From Pseudomonas oleovorans subsp. oleovorans (GTDB taxonomy: Bacteria > Pseudomonadota > Gammaproteobacteria > Pseudomonadales > Pseudomonadaceae): a DNA stretch of 64,000 nucleotides. Below, one piece after another: positions 19,360 to 28,459 of the stretch. Under the pieces are notes generated by a model. It saw nothing but the letters and a program-made list of their open reading frames with translations. It was not told the DNA's origin and searched no databases. Position 1 is the stretch's first letter. Each line of letters begins with the position of its first letter. The position numbers were made by a program, and so were the translations under genes. The stretch is taken from positions 62,001 to 126,000 of the forward strand of contig NZ_NIUB01000002.1 of assembly GCF_002197815.1 (NCBI RefSeq), given 5' to 3'.

Positions 19360-19500
19360 ATGACCGGCGCAACGTACTGGCGTCAGACCGTTTCAACTAC
19401 GACGTTCTCAATCACACCGACCTTTGCCCGTCAGGTGGAGCTAAACCTGCAACTGAAGCAGCTACAGCAAGCGCTCAGCGAAGCCCAAGCCAGACTGTAG
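19360..19500 (+). pseudogene. Short remnant, possibly a DUF4391 gene tail
   Basis: A 46-codon open stretch ends in ARQVELNLQLKQLQQALSEA and a stop at 19500. The charged, coiled-coil-like end with 'VELN' resembles the C-terminus of DUF4391 proteins, which I recall beside type III-like mod and res genes. The 5' part has no match I recognise. If right, the restriction locus once had a further gene here, cut off when it met the integrase relic. This is a weak call from a short stretch. Confidence 0.35.
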
Positions 19501-19634
19501 GGCGATGGTTTCAGCAAGCAGCAAAACCTGGCCAACAAGCATTAAAAGGCTGTCGAAATGGAATACCATGCCAGCCAGCATTACACCGCGCCTGCAAATA
19601 CATACGTGCAGGTAGATCGTGAAGGAAATAGCGA

Positions 19635-21557
19635 ATGACCATGCAAAAAATCGACGCACAGTCGCCGGAAGCGCACAGCGCCGACCTCAAGGCCGAGAAC
19701 ATCGACAAACTCAAAGCCTTGTTCCCTGAGCTGATCACCGAAGGCCCTAATGGCGTGGCCATCAACCAGGATGTGCTCAAACAGCTAGTCGGCGACACCA
19801 CTGTAACCGACGCCGACGAAAAGTACGGCCTGAACTGGCACGGCAAGCGCGCAGCACGCCAACTGGCGCTCACGCCCAGCACCGGCACGCTATTGCCCTG
19901 CCCTGATGAAAGTGTGGATTGGGACACTACACAGAACCTGATGATCGAGGGCGACAACCTCGAAGTCCTCAAGTTACTGCAAAAGAGCTATGCGGGTAAG
20001 GTCAAACTGATCTATATCGATCCTCCGTACAACACTGGCAAAGACTTCGTATATCCGGACAACTTCCAAGACAGTATCCGGAATTACCTGGAAATTACCG
20101 GACAGGTCGAAGGCGGACAAAAAGTCAGCAGCAATACCGAAGCTAGCGGCCGATTCCATACCGATTGGCTGAACATGATGTACCCGAGACTAAAACTAGC
20201 TAGGAACCTACTCCGCGATGATGGATTCATTTTCGTCAGCATCGATGATAACGAAGTAACCAATCTGCGCGCAGTGCTCAATGATGTTTTCGGGCCAGAA
20301 AACTTTGTAGCGAGTGTAATCTGGCAAAAAAAATACAGCACAAAGGCAGACTCCAAAGACTTCTCCGAATCACATGACTTCTTGATTTGTTACAGAAGAA
20401 GTGACACAGCAGCGATTCGTGGCTTGTCTCGAAGCGATGCCCAAGAGGCGACCTATAAGAACCCGGATAATGATCCACGAGGTGCCTGGGCATCCGATAA
20501 CCTTCTCAGAACCGAGGTGCGCGATTACGCAATTTATCCAGTCCAGAGTCCAAATGGCCAGGAGCATTGGCCTCCCGAAGGAAGTAGTTGGCGTTTTAAT
20601 AAAGAGCGCATGACCGAGCTGATTGCTGATGACCGCATATGGTTCGGAGAAAGTGGAAATAGCAAACCACGCCTTAAGCGATTTCGCTCCGAAGTCAGAG
20701 ACTCGATCCCCCCGCAGACGATCTGGACTTTTGATCAAGTAGGTCACACAGATGAAGGGACCAAACAGCTGGCAGAACTGTTTGGTGGAACTCGCTCACC
20801 CTTCCCTAATCCAAAGCCAACTCGGCTGCTCCAGCGTGTTGTGCAGATAGGTTCTTCAGACAATGACATTGTGCTTGATTTCTTCGCTGGCAGTGGCTCG
20901 ACTGGACACGCCGTCATGGAACAGAACGCCATCGACAATTCAAGTCGAAGATTTATCGTAGTACAACTTCCAGAGCCGTTAAGTGAGGATAACAAGGAGG
21001 ATCAAGCAGCCATACACTTTTGCGACCAACTCTCGAAACCTCGGACAATCGCAGAGCTGACCAAAGAACGCTTGCGTCGTGCGGGTGAAAAAGTGAAAGC
21101 CAATAATCCACTTTACTCGAGAGACAACGGCTTCCGCATGCTCAAGCTCGACATATCCAACATTCGCGCTTGGAACATTGGCCCCAAAGATTTAGAGCGC
21201 AGCCTGTTAGATCATCAGGAAAACATTCTGCCCGGTCGCAGCGAAGCAGACATCCTGACTGAACTTCTGCTCAAACTGGGACTGGACCTGTGCGTCCCCA
21301 TCGAGCAGCAGCAGATCGCCGGTAAAACCGTGCACAGCATCGGCGGTGGCGTCCTGCTAGCCTGCCTGACCGAGCAGATAACCCGCGATCAAGTAGAAGA
21401 CCTGGCGCAGGGGATTGTTGCCTGGCACAAGGCACAAGCCCCAGCCAGCGATAGCACCTGCGTGTTCCGTGACAGTGCATTTGCCGACGACATTGCCAAA
21501 ACCAACCTAGCCGCCATTCTCAACCAGGCCGGCATCAAAAACGTGCGGAGCCTGTAA
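19635..21557 (+). CDS. Type III-like DNA adenine methyltransferase (Mod)
   Basis: 640 residues; methylates adenine-N6 in one strand of a short asymmetric site and pairs with the Res protein downstream. The catalytic DPPYNTG is at residues 129-135 and the SAM-binding FFAGSGSTGH near residue 418, the beta-class order. The middle (about bases 20150-21100) is clearly AT-richer than the ends and than the neighbours and should hold the target recognition domain. A GAAGGAA ribosome site precedes the ATG. The next gene, darT, starts one base after the stop. Confidence 0.93.
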   Translation: MTMQKIDAQSPEAHSADLKAENIDKLKALFPELITEGPNGVAINQDVLKQLVGDTTVTDADEKYGLNWHGKRAARQLALTPSTGTLLPCPDESVDWDTTQNLMIEGDNLEVLKLLQKSYAGKVKLIYIDPPYNTGKDFVYPDNFQDSIRNYLEITGQVEGGQKVSSNTEASGRFHTDWLNMMYPRLKLARNLLRDDGFIFVSIDDNEVTNLRAVLNDVFGPENFVASVIWQKKYSTKADSKDFSESHDFLICYRRSDTAAIRGLSRSDAQEATYKNPDNDPRGAWASDNLLRTEVRDYAIYPVQSPNGQEHWPPEGSSWRFNKERMTELIADDRIWFGESGNSKPRLKRFRSEVRDSIPPQTIWTFDQVGHTDEGTKQLAELFGGTRSPFPNPKPTRLLQRVVQIGSSDNDIVLDFFAGSGSTGHAVMEQNAIDNSSRRFIVVQLPEPLSEDNKEDQAAIHFCDQLSKPRTIAELTKERLRRAGEKVKANNPLYSRDNGFRMLKLDISNIRAWNIGPKDLERSLLDHQENILPGRSEADILTELLLKLGLDLCVPIEQQQIAGKTVHSIGGGVLLACLTEQITRDQVEDLAQGIVAWHKAQAPASDSTCVFRDSAFADDIAKTNLAAILNQAGIKNVRSL

Positions 21558-21558
21558 A

Positions 21559-22194
21559 ATGGCCGTGCCAGCGCAACCCAAGATTTACCATATCTGCCAT
21601 GTGGACCGTTTGCCGTCCATCATCGCCAGCGCTGGCTTGCTCTCCGATGCGGTACTGTTGAATCAGGCGTTGCCAGGCACTGTCATTGGCATGAACCATA
21701 TCAAGCAGCGCCGCCTGCAACTGGAACTGGATAGCCATCCGGGCCTGCATGTCGGTGAATGTGTGCCGTTCTACTTCTGCCCGCGCTCGGTGATGCTGTT
21801 CCTGATCAGCCGGGGCCATCAAGACCTCGCCTACAACGGCGGCCAAGGGCCTATCGTACATTTGCAGGCTGACCTGCATGCGACCGTACAGTGGGCTAAT
21901 GCCCAAGCCAGGCGCTGGGCATTCACATTGTCCAATGCAGGTTCGAACTACTTCGAGGATCGTGCAGATCTGGCGCAACTGAACGAGATCGATTGGGATG
22001 CCGTCGCAGCGCGGATCTGGCACCCGTGCAAAGAGCCTAAGCAAGCAGAGTTCCTGCTTGAACAGAGCTTCCCATGGCACTTGGTCGAGCGCATCGGCGT
22101 ACAGTCGCGACAAATTTATACGCAGGTAGCGAATGCACTGCCTGCACAAGGGCACAGACCAACGGTCGAGCTACGCCCAGAGTGGTATTACTGA
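21559..22194 (+). CDS. darT: DarT-type DNA ADP-ribosyltransferase toxin (DUF4433)
   Basis: 211 residues. DarT attaches ADP-ribose from NAD+ to thymine bases in single-stranded DNA, blocking replication; its role in phage defence is established for relatives. Visible motifs: KIYHICHVDRLPSIIASAGL (NAD-binding histidine region), arginines 51-52 in IKQRRLQLEL (at the place of the known ADP-ribose-contacting Arg), VPFYFCPRSVML (core strand) and KQAEFLLEQ with the likely catalytic Glu164. All key positions seem intact, so the enzyme should be active. It begins one base after mod and lies 14 bp before darG. Confidence 0.9.
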   Translation: MAVPAQPKIYHICHVDRLPSIIASAGLLSDAVLLNQALPGTVIGMNHIKQRRLQLELDSHPGLHVGECVPFYFCPRSVMLFLISRGHQDLAYNGGQGPIVHLQADLHATVQWANAQARRWAFTLSNAGSNYFEDRADLAQLNEIDWDAVAARIWHPCKEPKQAEFLLEQSFPWHLVERIGVQSRQIYTQVANALPAQGHRPTVELRPEWYY

Positions 22195-22208
22195 GTGAAG
22201 AGCCAGTC

Positions 22209-23267
22209 ATGATCGAATTTACCAGCGGCGACATCCTGCGGGATGACTCCGAAGCCATCATCAACACCGTGAACTGTGTCGGTGTAATGGGCCGTGGCAT
22301 TGCCTTGCAATTCAAGAATATGTGGCCGGAGAACTTCAAGGCTTACGAGGCGGCCTGCAAGCGTGAAGAGGTGCAGCCTGGTCGAATGTTCGTGTTCGAC
22401 ACAAACCAGCTCACGTCGCCACGTTACATCATCAACTTCCCGACCAAACGCCACTGGCGCGGCAAGAGTCGCTTGCAGGACATAGACGCAGGGCTCAGCG
22501 CCCTGGTGGCCGAGATTCACCGCCGTGGTATCCGCTCCATCGCCATTCCACCGTTGGGCAGCGGTTTGGGTGGGCTTGATTGGGCAGAGGTGCGCCCGCG
22601 TATCGAAGCAGCCATGGCCGATCTGCCGGACGTGCGCGTGCGCGTCTACGAACCCAAGGGTGCCCCCGCTGCAGACACCATGCACCACAGTCGCGAAGTG
22701 CCGAACATGACCGCTGGGCGCGCCGCTCTGGTGGAGCTGATGAACCGCTATGTTCGCGGCCTGCTTGACCCAACGATTAGCCTGCTGGAAGTACACAAGC
22801 TGATGTACTTCATGCAGGCAGCGGGCGAGCCGCTGCGCCTCAAGTACGTCCAAGCCGCCTACGGCCCGTACGCCGAGAATCTTCGGCACGTATTGCGCGC
22901 GATTGAAGGTCACCTTGTAGCGGGCTATGCCGATGGCGGTGATGCACCCGACAAACCCCTAACTCTGGTGCCTGGGGCGGTCGATGAGGCTAATGCTTTC
23001 TTGGCTGCCAATGCCGAGACACGGGCCCGTTTCGACCGGGTCGGCGAGCTGGTAGAGGGCTTCGAGACGCCCTTCGGTCTGGAGTTGCTGGCGACCGTGC
23101 ATTGGATCGTCAAAGAGGGTGATCCGGTTACCAGCGTCGATGAGGTAGTCGCCCGCACCTACGCCTGGAATGCTCGCAAGAAGCAATTCACGCCACGCCA
23201 GATCGGTATCGCCGTAGATGTACTGGCAAGCAAAGGCTGGATCGAGCCCATAGCCCTGAGCGCCTGA
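22209..23267 (+). CDS. darG: DarG-type antitoxin, macrodomain DNA ADP-ribosylglycohydrolase
   Basis: 352 residues. The N-terminal macrodomain (about 1-155) removes ADP-ribose from DNA; its loops VNCVGVMGRGIALQFK and PPLGSGLGGLDW are the classical ADP-ribose-binding ones. The C-terminal domain (about 170-350; LLEVHKLMYFMQAAGEPLRL, YVQAAYGPYAENLRHVL) matches the DarG part that binds and neutralises DarT directly. The toxin-antitoxin order is the usual one. The start is the ATG at 22209; in-frame upstream starts lie inside darT. Confidence 0.93.
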   Translation: MIEFTSGDILRDDSEAIINTVNCVGVMGRGIALQFKNMWPENFKAYEAACKREEVQPGRMFVFDTNQLTSPRYIINFPTKRHWRGKSRLQDIDAGLSALVAEIHRRGIRSIAIPPLGSGLGGLDWAEVRPRIEAAMADLPDVRVRVYEPKGAPAADTMHHSREVPNMTAGRAALVELMNRYVRGLLDPTISLLEVHKLMYFMQAAGEPLRLKYVQAAYGPYAENLRHVLRAIEGHLVAGYADGGDAPDKPLTLVPGAVDEANAFLAANAETRARFDRVGELVEGFETPFGLELLATVHWIVKEGDPVTSVDEVVARTYAWNARKKQFTPRQIGIAVDVLASKGWIEPIALSA

Positions 23268-23380
23268 AAAGACACCCTGAATCTGACTCCCCCTGCCGCC
23301 TTGCGGTATGGGGGAGGCGAGCAGCTAACTGACAGAATTTCTCGCCCTTGCCTGAAGGCGAGCTTGAAAATGGATTGAAC
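23268..23380 (+). promoter_or_regulatory. 113-bp darG-res gap with imperfect hairpin
   Basis: The only real gap in the mod-darT-darG-res run. It contains ccccctgccgcc/ttgcggtatggggg, an imperfect stem near 23291-23316, shortly before the res ATG. It could attenuate read-through so that res is made less, or later, than the methylase and antitoxin. I see no convincing sigma-70 promoter. The role is inferred only from position. Confidence 0.35.
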
Positions 23381-26300
23381 ATGAAACTGCACTTCGAGCC
23401 GGATCTCGACTATCAACTACAGGCTATCGAAGCGGTATGCGATCTGTTCCGTGGCCAGGAGGCGTGCCGTACCGAGTTCACGGTCACCATGAAGGCCCCC
23501 GCCCCGGCAGAAAGCGACCCGAGCGACGCGCCACAGCAGTTTGCCCTGGGCATTGCCGAATCCGACCTGGGTGTTGGTAACCGCCTGACCCTGCTCGATG
23601 ATGAACTGCACAAGAACCTCAGCGACATCCAACTGCGCGGCGGACTCTCGCCTTCCGGCTTGCTCACGTCAGGCGACTTTACCGTCGAGATGGAGACCGG
23701 AACTGGCAAAACCTACGTGTACCTGCGCACCATCTTTGAACTGAATAAACGCTACGGCTTTACCAAGTTCGTCATCGTGGTGCCGTCGGTTGCGATCAAG
23801 GAAGGTGTCTACAAGTCCCTGCAGATCACCGAGGAGCACTTCAAAAGCCTTTATGCCGGCGTGCCCTACGACTACTTCCTGTACGACTCGAACAAGCTCG
23901 GCGAAGTACGCAACTTTGCGACCAGCTCAACCATCCAGATCATGGTGGTGACCGTAGGTGCGATCAACAAGAAGGACGTCAACAACCTCTACAAGGACAG
24001 CGAAAAAACGGGCGGCGAGAAGCCCATCGACCTGATCAAGGCAACCCGCCCGATCCTGATTGTTGACGAGCCGCAGAGCGTTGATGGCGGCCTTAAAGGG
24101 GCCGGCAAGACCGCATTGGATGCCATGAATCCGCTGTGCACCCTGCGCTATTCCGCGACCCACGTAGACAAGCACCACATGGTCTACCGGCTGGACGCGG
24201 TTGACGCCTACGAGCGCCGCCTGGTCAAACAAATCGAGGTGGCCTCGGCAACGATTGAGGATGCCCACAACAAACCGTTTGTGCGGCTGGTGGCGGTCAG
24301 CAACAAGCGCGGCACGATTTCAGCCAAGGTCGAGTTGGATGTTGGCACAGCCACAGGTGGCGTATCCACCCAAGAGGTCACGGTTTACGACGGCGACGAT
24401 CTGGAGCAGGCAACCAAGCGCGCTGTCTATAAAGACCTTCGCATTGGCGAAATCAACACCGCCAAAGGCGAGGAGTTCGTCGAGCTGCGCTACCCAGGTG
24501 GCGAGAAGTACCTGCGCATTGGTGAGGTCCATGGCGGCGTGGAACCGTTGGCGATTCAGCGCGAAATGATCCGCCGCACCATCAAGGAGCACCTGGACAA
24601 GGAAAAGCGTTTCCGCCCGATGGGCATCAAGGTGCTGTCGCTATTTTTCATCGATACAGTCGAGCGTTATCGCCAGTACGACGCTGACGGCAATCCAGTG
24701 AAAGGCGTGTACGCGACCATCTTCGAAGAAGAATACAAACGTTTCGCCAAGCACCCGGACTACCAAAGCCTGTTCAGCGAGGTCGACTTCAACCACAGCG
24801 CTGAAGAGGTGCACAACGGCTACTTCTCCATCGACAAAAAGGGCGGCTGGTCTGACACCGCTGAGAATAACGCCGGCAACCGAGAAAACGCTGAGCGCGC
24901 CTACAACCTGATCATGAAGGACAAGGAAAAGCTGCTCAGCTTCAGCACACCGCTGAAGTTCATCTTTTCCCACTCTGCACTCAAGGAAGGCTGGGACAAC
25001 CCCAACGTATTCCAGATCTGCACGCTGCGCGATATTCAATCCGAGCGTGAGCGCCGGCAGACCATTGGCCGTGGCCTGCGTCTGTGCGTTAACCAAAGTG
25101 GCGATAGGGTGCGCGGCTTCGAGGTGAACACCCTGACCGTGATTGCCACTGAGAGCTATGAAGCCTTCGCTGAAAATCTGCAGAAAGAGATTGAAGAAGA
25201 CACGGGTATTCGATTCGGCATCGTCGAGGAGCATCAGTTCGCGGCTGTTGCCATCACCTGCGCAGATGGCGAGTCCAAACCGCTTGGCTTTGAGCAGTCG
25301 AAAGTACTCTGGGATTTCTTGAAAGCTCAGCAGTACGTGGACGCCAAGGGCAAGGTGCAGGACTCGCTGAAGCAGGCACTCAAAGATGGCGTGCTGCAAC
25401 TCCCCCCCGAGTTCGAGGCGCAGCGCTCACAAATAGTTGAGTTATTGAAGAAAGTCTCTGGACGCCTGGAGATCAAAAACGCTGATGAGCGCCGTGCCGT
25501 CCCAACTCGCCAAGCCGTGTTGCAAAGCGAAGAGTTCAAAGCCCTTTGGGACCGTATCAAGCACCAGACCACCTATCGAGTTGACTTCAACAACGAACAA
25601 CTGATCGCCGACTGCATCAATAATCTGCAGAAAGCGCCGGCAGTGTTCCGCCCTCGCCTGCAATGGCGCAAAGCGGATCTAGCCATCGGCAAGTCGGGCG
25701 TAGAAGCCAATGAGAAAAAAGGTGCCTACACCGTCACCCTGGACGAGAGCGATATCGAACTGCCGGATATTCTGACCGACCTGCAGGATCGCACGCAGCT
25801 CACTCGCCGCACCCTTGTGCGAATCCTCACTGAAAGCAAGCGCCTGGATGACTTCAAGCGTAACCCCCAGCAGTTCATTGAACTGGCGGGCGAAATCATC
25901 AACCGCTGCAAGCGCCTGGCGTTGGTCGACGGCATCAAGTACGTGAAACTGGGCGACGACAGTTTCTATGCCCAGGAGCTGTTCGAGCAGCAAGAGCTAA
26001 CCGGCTACCTGAAGAACATGCTGCTTAATACGGAAAAGTCGGTCTATGAGCACGTGGTCTATGACTCCGCAATTGAGCATGACTTCGCCCAAGCGCTCGA
26101 ACACAACGATGCCGTAAAGGTTTATGCAAAGCTGCCTGGCTGGTTCCGCATCCCTACCCCACTCGGCAATTACAACCCCGACTGGGCAATACTGGTTGAG
26201 CAAGACGGCGCCGAACGCCTCTACTTTGTAGTGGAAACCAAAAGCAGCCTGTTCAATGATGACCTTCGCCCTATTGAGCAAGCGAAGATCGACTGCGGCA

Positions 26301-26395
26301 CCGCTCATTTCAAACTGCTTGCAACCGATGAGGCCAGCTTGCGCTTCGGTCGAGCCAGTAGTGTGGATGATGTGATTGCTGGTGTGCTGAACTAG
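23381..26395 (+). CDS. Type III restriction helicase-endonuclease (Res)
   Basis: 1004 residues from the ATG at 23381 (MKLHFEPDLDYQLQAIEA). Superfamily 2 helicase motifs: METGTGKT (Walker A, ~104-111), VDEPQS (motif II, ~228-233), FSHSALKEGWDNPNVFQI and RQTIGRGLRLCV (motif VI). A C-terminal PD-(D/E)xK nuclease is visible as NPDWAIL followed by FVVETKS. It cuts DNA after ATP-driven contact between two unmethylated sites, together with Mod. It is complete and is the last gene of the island; 123 bp separate it from the truncated sigma factor gene. Confidence 0.93.
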   Translation: MKLHFEPDLDYQLQAIEAVCDLFRGQEACRTEFTVTMKAPAPAESDPSDAPQQFALGIAESDLGVGNRLTLLDDELHKNLSDIQLRGGLSPSGLLTSGDFTVEMETGTGKTYVYLRTIFELNKRYGFTKFVIVVPSVAIKEGVYKSLQITEEHFKSLYAGVPYDYFLYDSNKLGEVRNFATSSTIQIMVVTVGAINKKDVNNLYKDSEKTGGEKPIDLIKATRPILIVDEPQSVDGGLKGAGKTALDAMNPLCTLRYSATHVDKHHMVYRLDAVDAYERRLVKQIEVASATIEDAHNKPFVRLVAVSNKRGTISAKVELDVGTATGGVSTQEVTVYDGDDLEQATKRAVYKDLRIGEINTAKGEEFVELRYPGGEKYLRIGEVHGGVEPLAIQREMIRRTIKEHLDKEKRFRPMGIKVLSLFFIDTVERYRQYDADGNPVKGVYATIFEEEYKRFAKHPDYQSLFSEVDFNHSAEEVHNGYFSIDKKGGWSDTAENNAGNRENAERAYNLIMKDKEKLLSFSTPLKFIFSHSALKEGWDNPNVFQICTLRDIQSERERRQTIGRGLRLCVNQSGDRVRGFEVNTLTVIATESYEAFAENLQKEIEEDTGIRFGIVEEHQFAAVAITCADGESKPLGFEQSKVLWDFLKAQQYVDAKGKVQDSLKQALKDGVLQLPPEFEAQRSQIVELLKKVSGRLEIKNADERRAVPTRQAVLQSEEFKALWDRIKHQTTYRVDFNNEQLIADCINNLQKAPAVFRPRLQWRKADLAIGKSGVEANEKKGAYTVTLDESDIELPDILTDLQDRTQLTRRTLVRILTESKRLDDFKRNPQQFIELAGEIINRCKRLALVDGIKYVKLGDDSFYAQELFEQQELTGYLKNMLLNTEKSVYEHVVYDSAIEHDFAQALEHNDAVKVYAKLPGWFRIPTPLGNYNPDWAILVEQDGAERLYFVVETKSSLFNDDLRPIEQAKIDCGTAHFKLLATDEASLRFGRASSVDDVIAGVLN

Positions 26396-26518
26396 GCCAG
26401 CAGGATCAATTAAAACAACATGGTTCGAGCAAAGAGGTAGTGGAGAAGCGCTAATCAGCAACACCAAGTTGGCCTCGGCCAGGCCTTGTACAAAACCGCT
26501 GCGCGACCACTCAAAACT

Positions 26519-27028
26519 TTAAACTACAACTAAACCAGAAGGCGTTATAGGGCGTGCCCGGTGCAGCAGCACCAGCACGCTGGCCTGCAACTCGGACAGG
26601 CTGGCCAATGTGTGTTCCAGGCACTCGCGCAGTTCGTCTTCGGTGAGCAGCGCTTCGGGGCTGTCCTGATGCCAGGCATGGGGCGCCAGCAGCCAGTGGC
26701 CGCCATCGGCGAAACGCTCGTCACCCACCGTGCCATGGGGCGCGGCCAGGTCGTCGAGCAGCACCTCGCGACGGTTGTGCTTGAGACGGGTCTTGGCAGT
26801 ATTGGCGGTGATGGTCAGCAGCCAGGTCTTAAGACTGGAGCGCCCTTGAAAGCCTGCCAGGCTGCGCACCACGGCGAGCCAGGCATCCTGCACCACCTCA
26901 TCGGCGTGGCGGCTGCCGACGATGGCGTAAGCCACCGCTCGCATCGCCCCCTGATAGCGAGCTACCAGCTCGCGATAGGCCGTCTGCTCACCGGCGAGCA
27001 GACGATCCAACAGTTCGGTATCGGACAT
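26519..27028 (-). CDS. ECF sigma factor lacking region 4 (probably non-functional)
   Basis: 169 residues. Region 2 is good (LVARYQGAMRAVAYAIVG, ADEVVQDAWLAVVRSL, SSLKTWLLTITANTAKTRL). After ELQASVLVL the protein jumps directly to LHRAR, a motif that normally comes after the region 4 helix-turn-helix; about 25-30 residues are missing in frame. The last ten residues (PITPSGLVVV) are not sigma-like and come from the island edge. Without region 4 it should not bind a -35 element. It resembles the ECF gene beside fabH2 in P. aeruginosa (PA3285, from memory). Confidence 0.8.
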   Translation of the reverse strand: MSDTELLDRLLAGEQTAYRELVARYQGAMRAVAYAIVGSRHADEVVQDAWLAVVRSLAGFQGRSSLKTWLLTITANTAKTRLKHNRREVLLDDLAAPHGTVGDERFADGGHWLLAPHAWHQDSPEALLTEDELRECLEHTLASLSELQASVLVLLHRARPITPSGLVVV

Positions 27029-27100
27029 AGAACTCCCATGGGTAGGGCCTTGCGCGCACGATCAGACTCTGCGTACGCGCCAGGCATTCCTACAGAGAGT

Positions 27101-28228
27101 TCAACGCTTGCGCAAAATTACACTGCCGATCGAATAACCGGCACCAAAGGAGCTTAGAACACCCAGGCTACCCGCCGGCAGGTCGTCCTGATGCTTGTGC
27201 AGGGCGATCACCGAGCCGGCCGAGCTGGTGTTGGCGTAGGTGTCGAGGATCACCGGCGCCTCGTGCGGCTCGGCGTCGCGGCCGAGCAGCTTGCGCGCAA
27301 TCAGCAGGTTCATGTTGAGGTTGGCCTGGTGCAGCCAGAAGCGCTTGACGTCGCTGACGTTGAGCTGGTTTTCCGCCAGGTGTGCGGCGATCAGCTCGGC
27401 GACCATCGGGCAGACGTCCTTGAACACCTTGCGGCCTTCCTGCACGAACAGCTTGTCCCTGGCACCGATACCCTCTTCCGCCGCGCGGTTGAGGAAGCCG
27501 AAGTTGTTGCGGATGTTGTTGGAGAACTGGGTAAGCAGCTTGGTGCTGACCACGTCGAACTGGTGCAGGGAGGTGGCCAGGTCGGCACGCTCAATGATCA
27601 CCGCAGTGGCGGCATCACCGAAGATGAAGTGGCTGTCGCGGTCACGGAAGTTGAGGTGACCGGTGCAGATTTCCGGGTTGACCATGAGGATGGCGCGGGC
27701 CTGACCGGTCTGGATCGCGGTGGTTGCGGCCTGGATGCCGAAGGTGGCCGAAGAGCAGGCTACGTTCATATCGTAGCCCCAGCCCTGGATGCCCAGCGCA
27801 GCCTGCACTTCGATGGCTACCGCCGGGTAAGCGCGCTGCAAGTTCGAGCAGGCGACGATCACCCCATCGATATCGGCGACGGTCTTGCCGGCGCGCTGCA
27901 GCGCTTCCTTGGCGGCGATCACGGCCATTTCGCAGAGGATGCCCCACTCTTCGTTGGAACGCTCAGGGATACGCGGCACCATGCGCAGCGGATCGAGAAT
28001 GCCTTCCTTGTCGATGACGAAACGGCTCTTGATGCCCGAGGCTTTTTCGATGAAGCCGCTGCTGGACTCGCTCAGCGCCTCCACCTCACCGCGGGCGATG
28101 GCCTCGGCATTATCGGCGTTGAACTGCTGCACATAAGCATTGAAGGATGCCACCAGCTCGTCGTTGGAAATGCTGTTGGCCGGGGTATAGAGGCCGGTAC
28201 CACTGATGACGACGTTATGCACGCTCAT
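27101..28228 (-). CDS. 3-oxoacyl-ACP synthase III, FabH2-like
   Basis: 375-residue condensing enzyme of the KAS III type. Catalytic cysteine in [11 protein letters not shown], histidine in [11 protein letters not shown] and asparagine in [10 protein letters not shown] form the usual triad. The long form with extra N-terminal residues ([18 protein letters not shown]) matches the Pseudomonas enzyme PA3286, which feeds octanoyl-CoA from beta-oxidation into fatty acid synthesis; that specific role is by similarity from memory. The upstream gap of 231 bp to the next divergent gene holds both promoters. Confidence 0.88.
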   Translation of the reverse strand: MSVHNVVISGTGLYTPANSISNDELVASFNAYVQQFNADNAEAIARGEVEALSESSSGFIEKASGIKSRFVIDKEGILDPLRMVPRIPERSNEEWGILCEMAVIAAKEALQRAGKTVADIDGVIVACSNLQRAYPAVAIEVQAALGIQGWGYDMNVACSSATFGIQAATTAIQTGQARAILMVNPEICTGHLNFRDRDSHFIFGDAATAVIIERADLATSLHQFDVVSTKLLTQFSNNIRNNFGFLNRAAEEGIGARDKLFVQEGRKVFKDVCPMVAELIAAHLAENQLNVSDVKRFWLHQANLNMNLLIARKLLGRDAEPHEAPVILDTYANTSSAGSVIALHKHQDDLPAGSLGVLSSFGAGYSIGSVILRKR

Positions 28229-28459
28229 TCCTCTTCTCGGCCGCTGGCGGCCTCAGGCAGTAGGCCGGCGACAATGGCGCAGGCCGAAAATCGGGAGACT
28301 TGGGCCAAGCTCTTGCGACGGTTGGCTCCGGGCCACTGAGTGTGCCACAGGGCGAGGGGGTTCGTCCTCAGCCCTTGAGAGTGTCTAGGTGGACAGAACA
28401 TGACCTAATATAGCCGTTTGGTCTAAAGTCTTATCTCGATCCGCGCACCTGGAGCTTGC

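Noticed and set aside
20326..20333. A8 tract inside mod, as a possible phase-variation switch
   Set aside because: It encodes the conserved Trp-Gln-Lys-Lys stretch seen in many Mod proteins; eight A is short, and no longer repeat of the phase-variable type is present.
26540..26565. ggcgttatagggcgtgccc at the island's right end as an integron attC remnant
   Set aside because: Only a loose match to one core site; the paired core and the imperfect long palindrome of attC are not visible.
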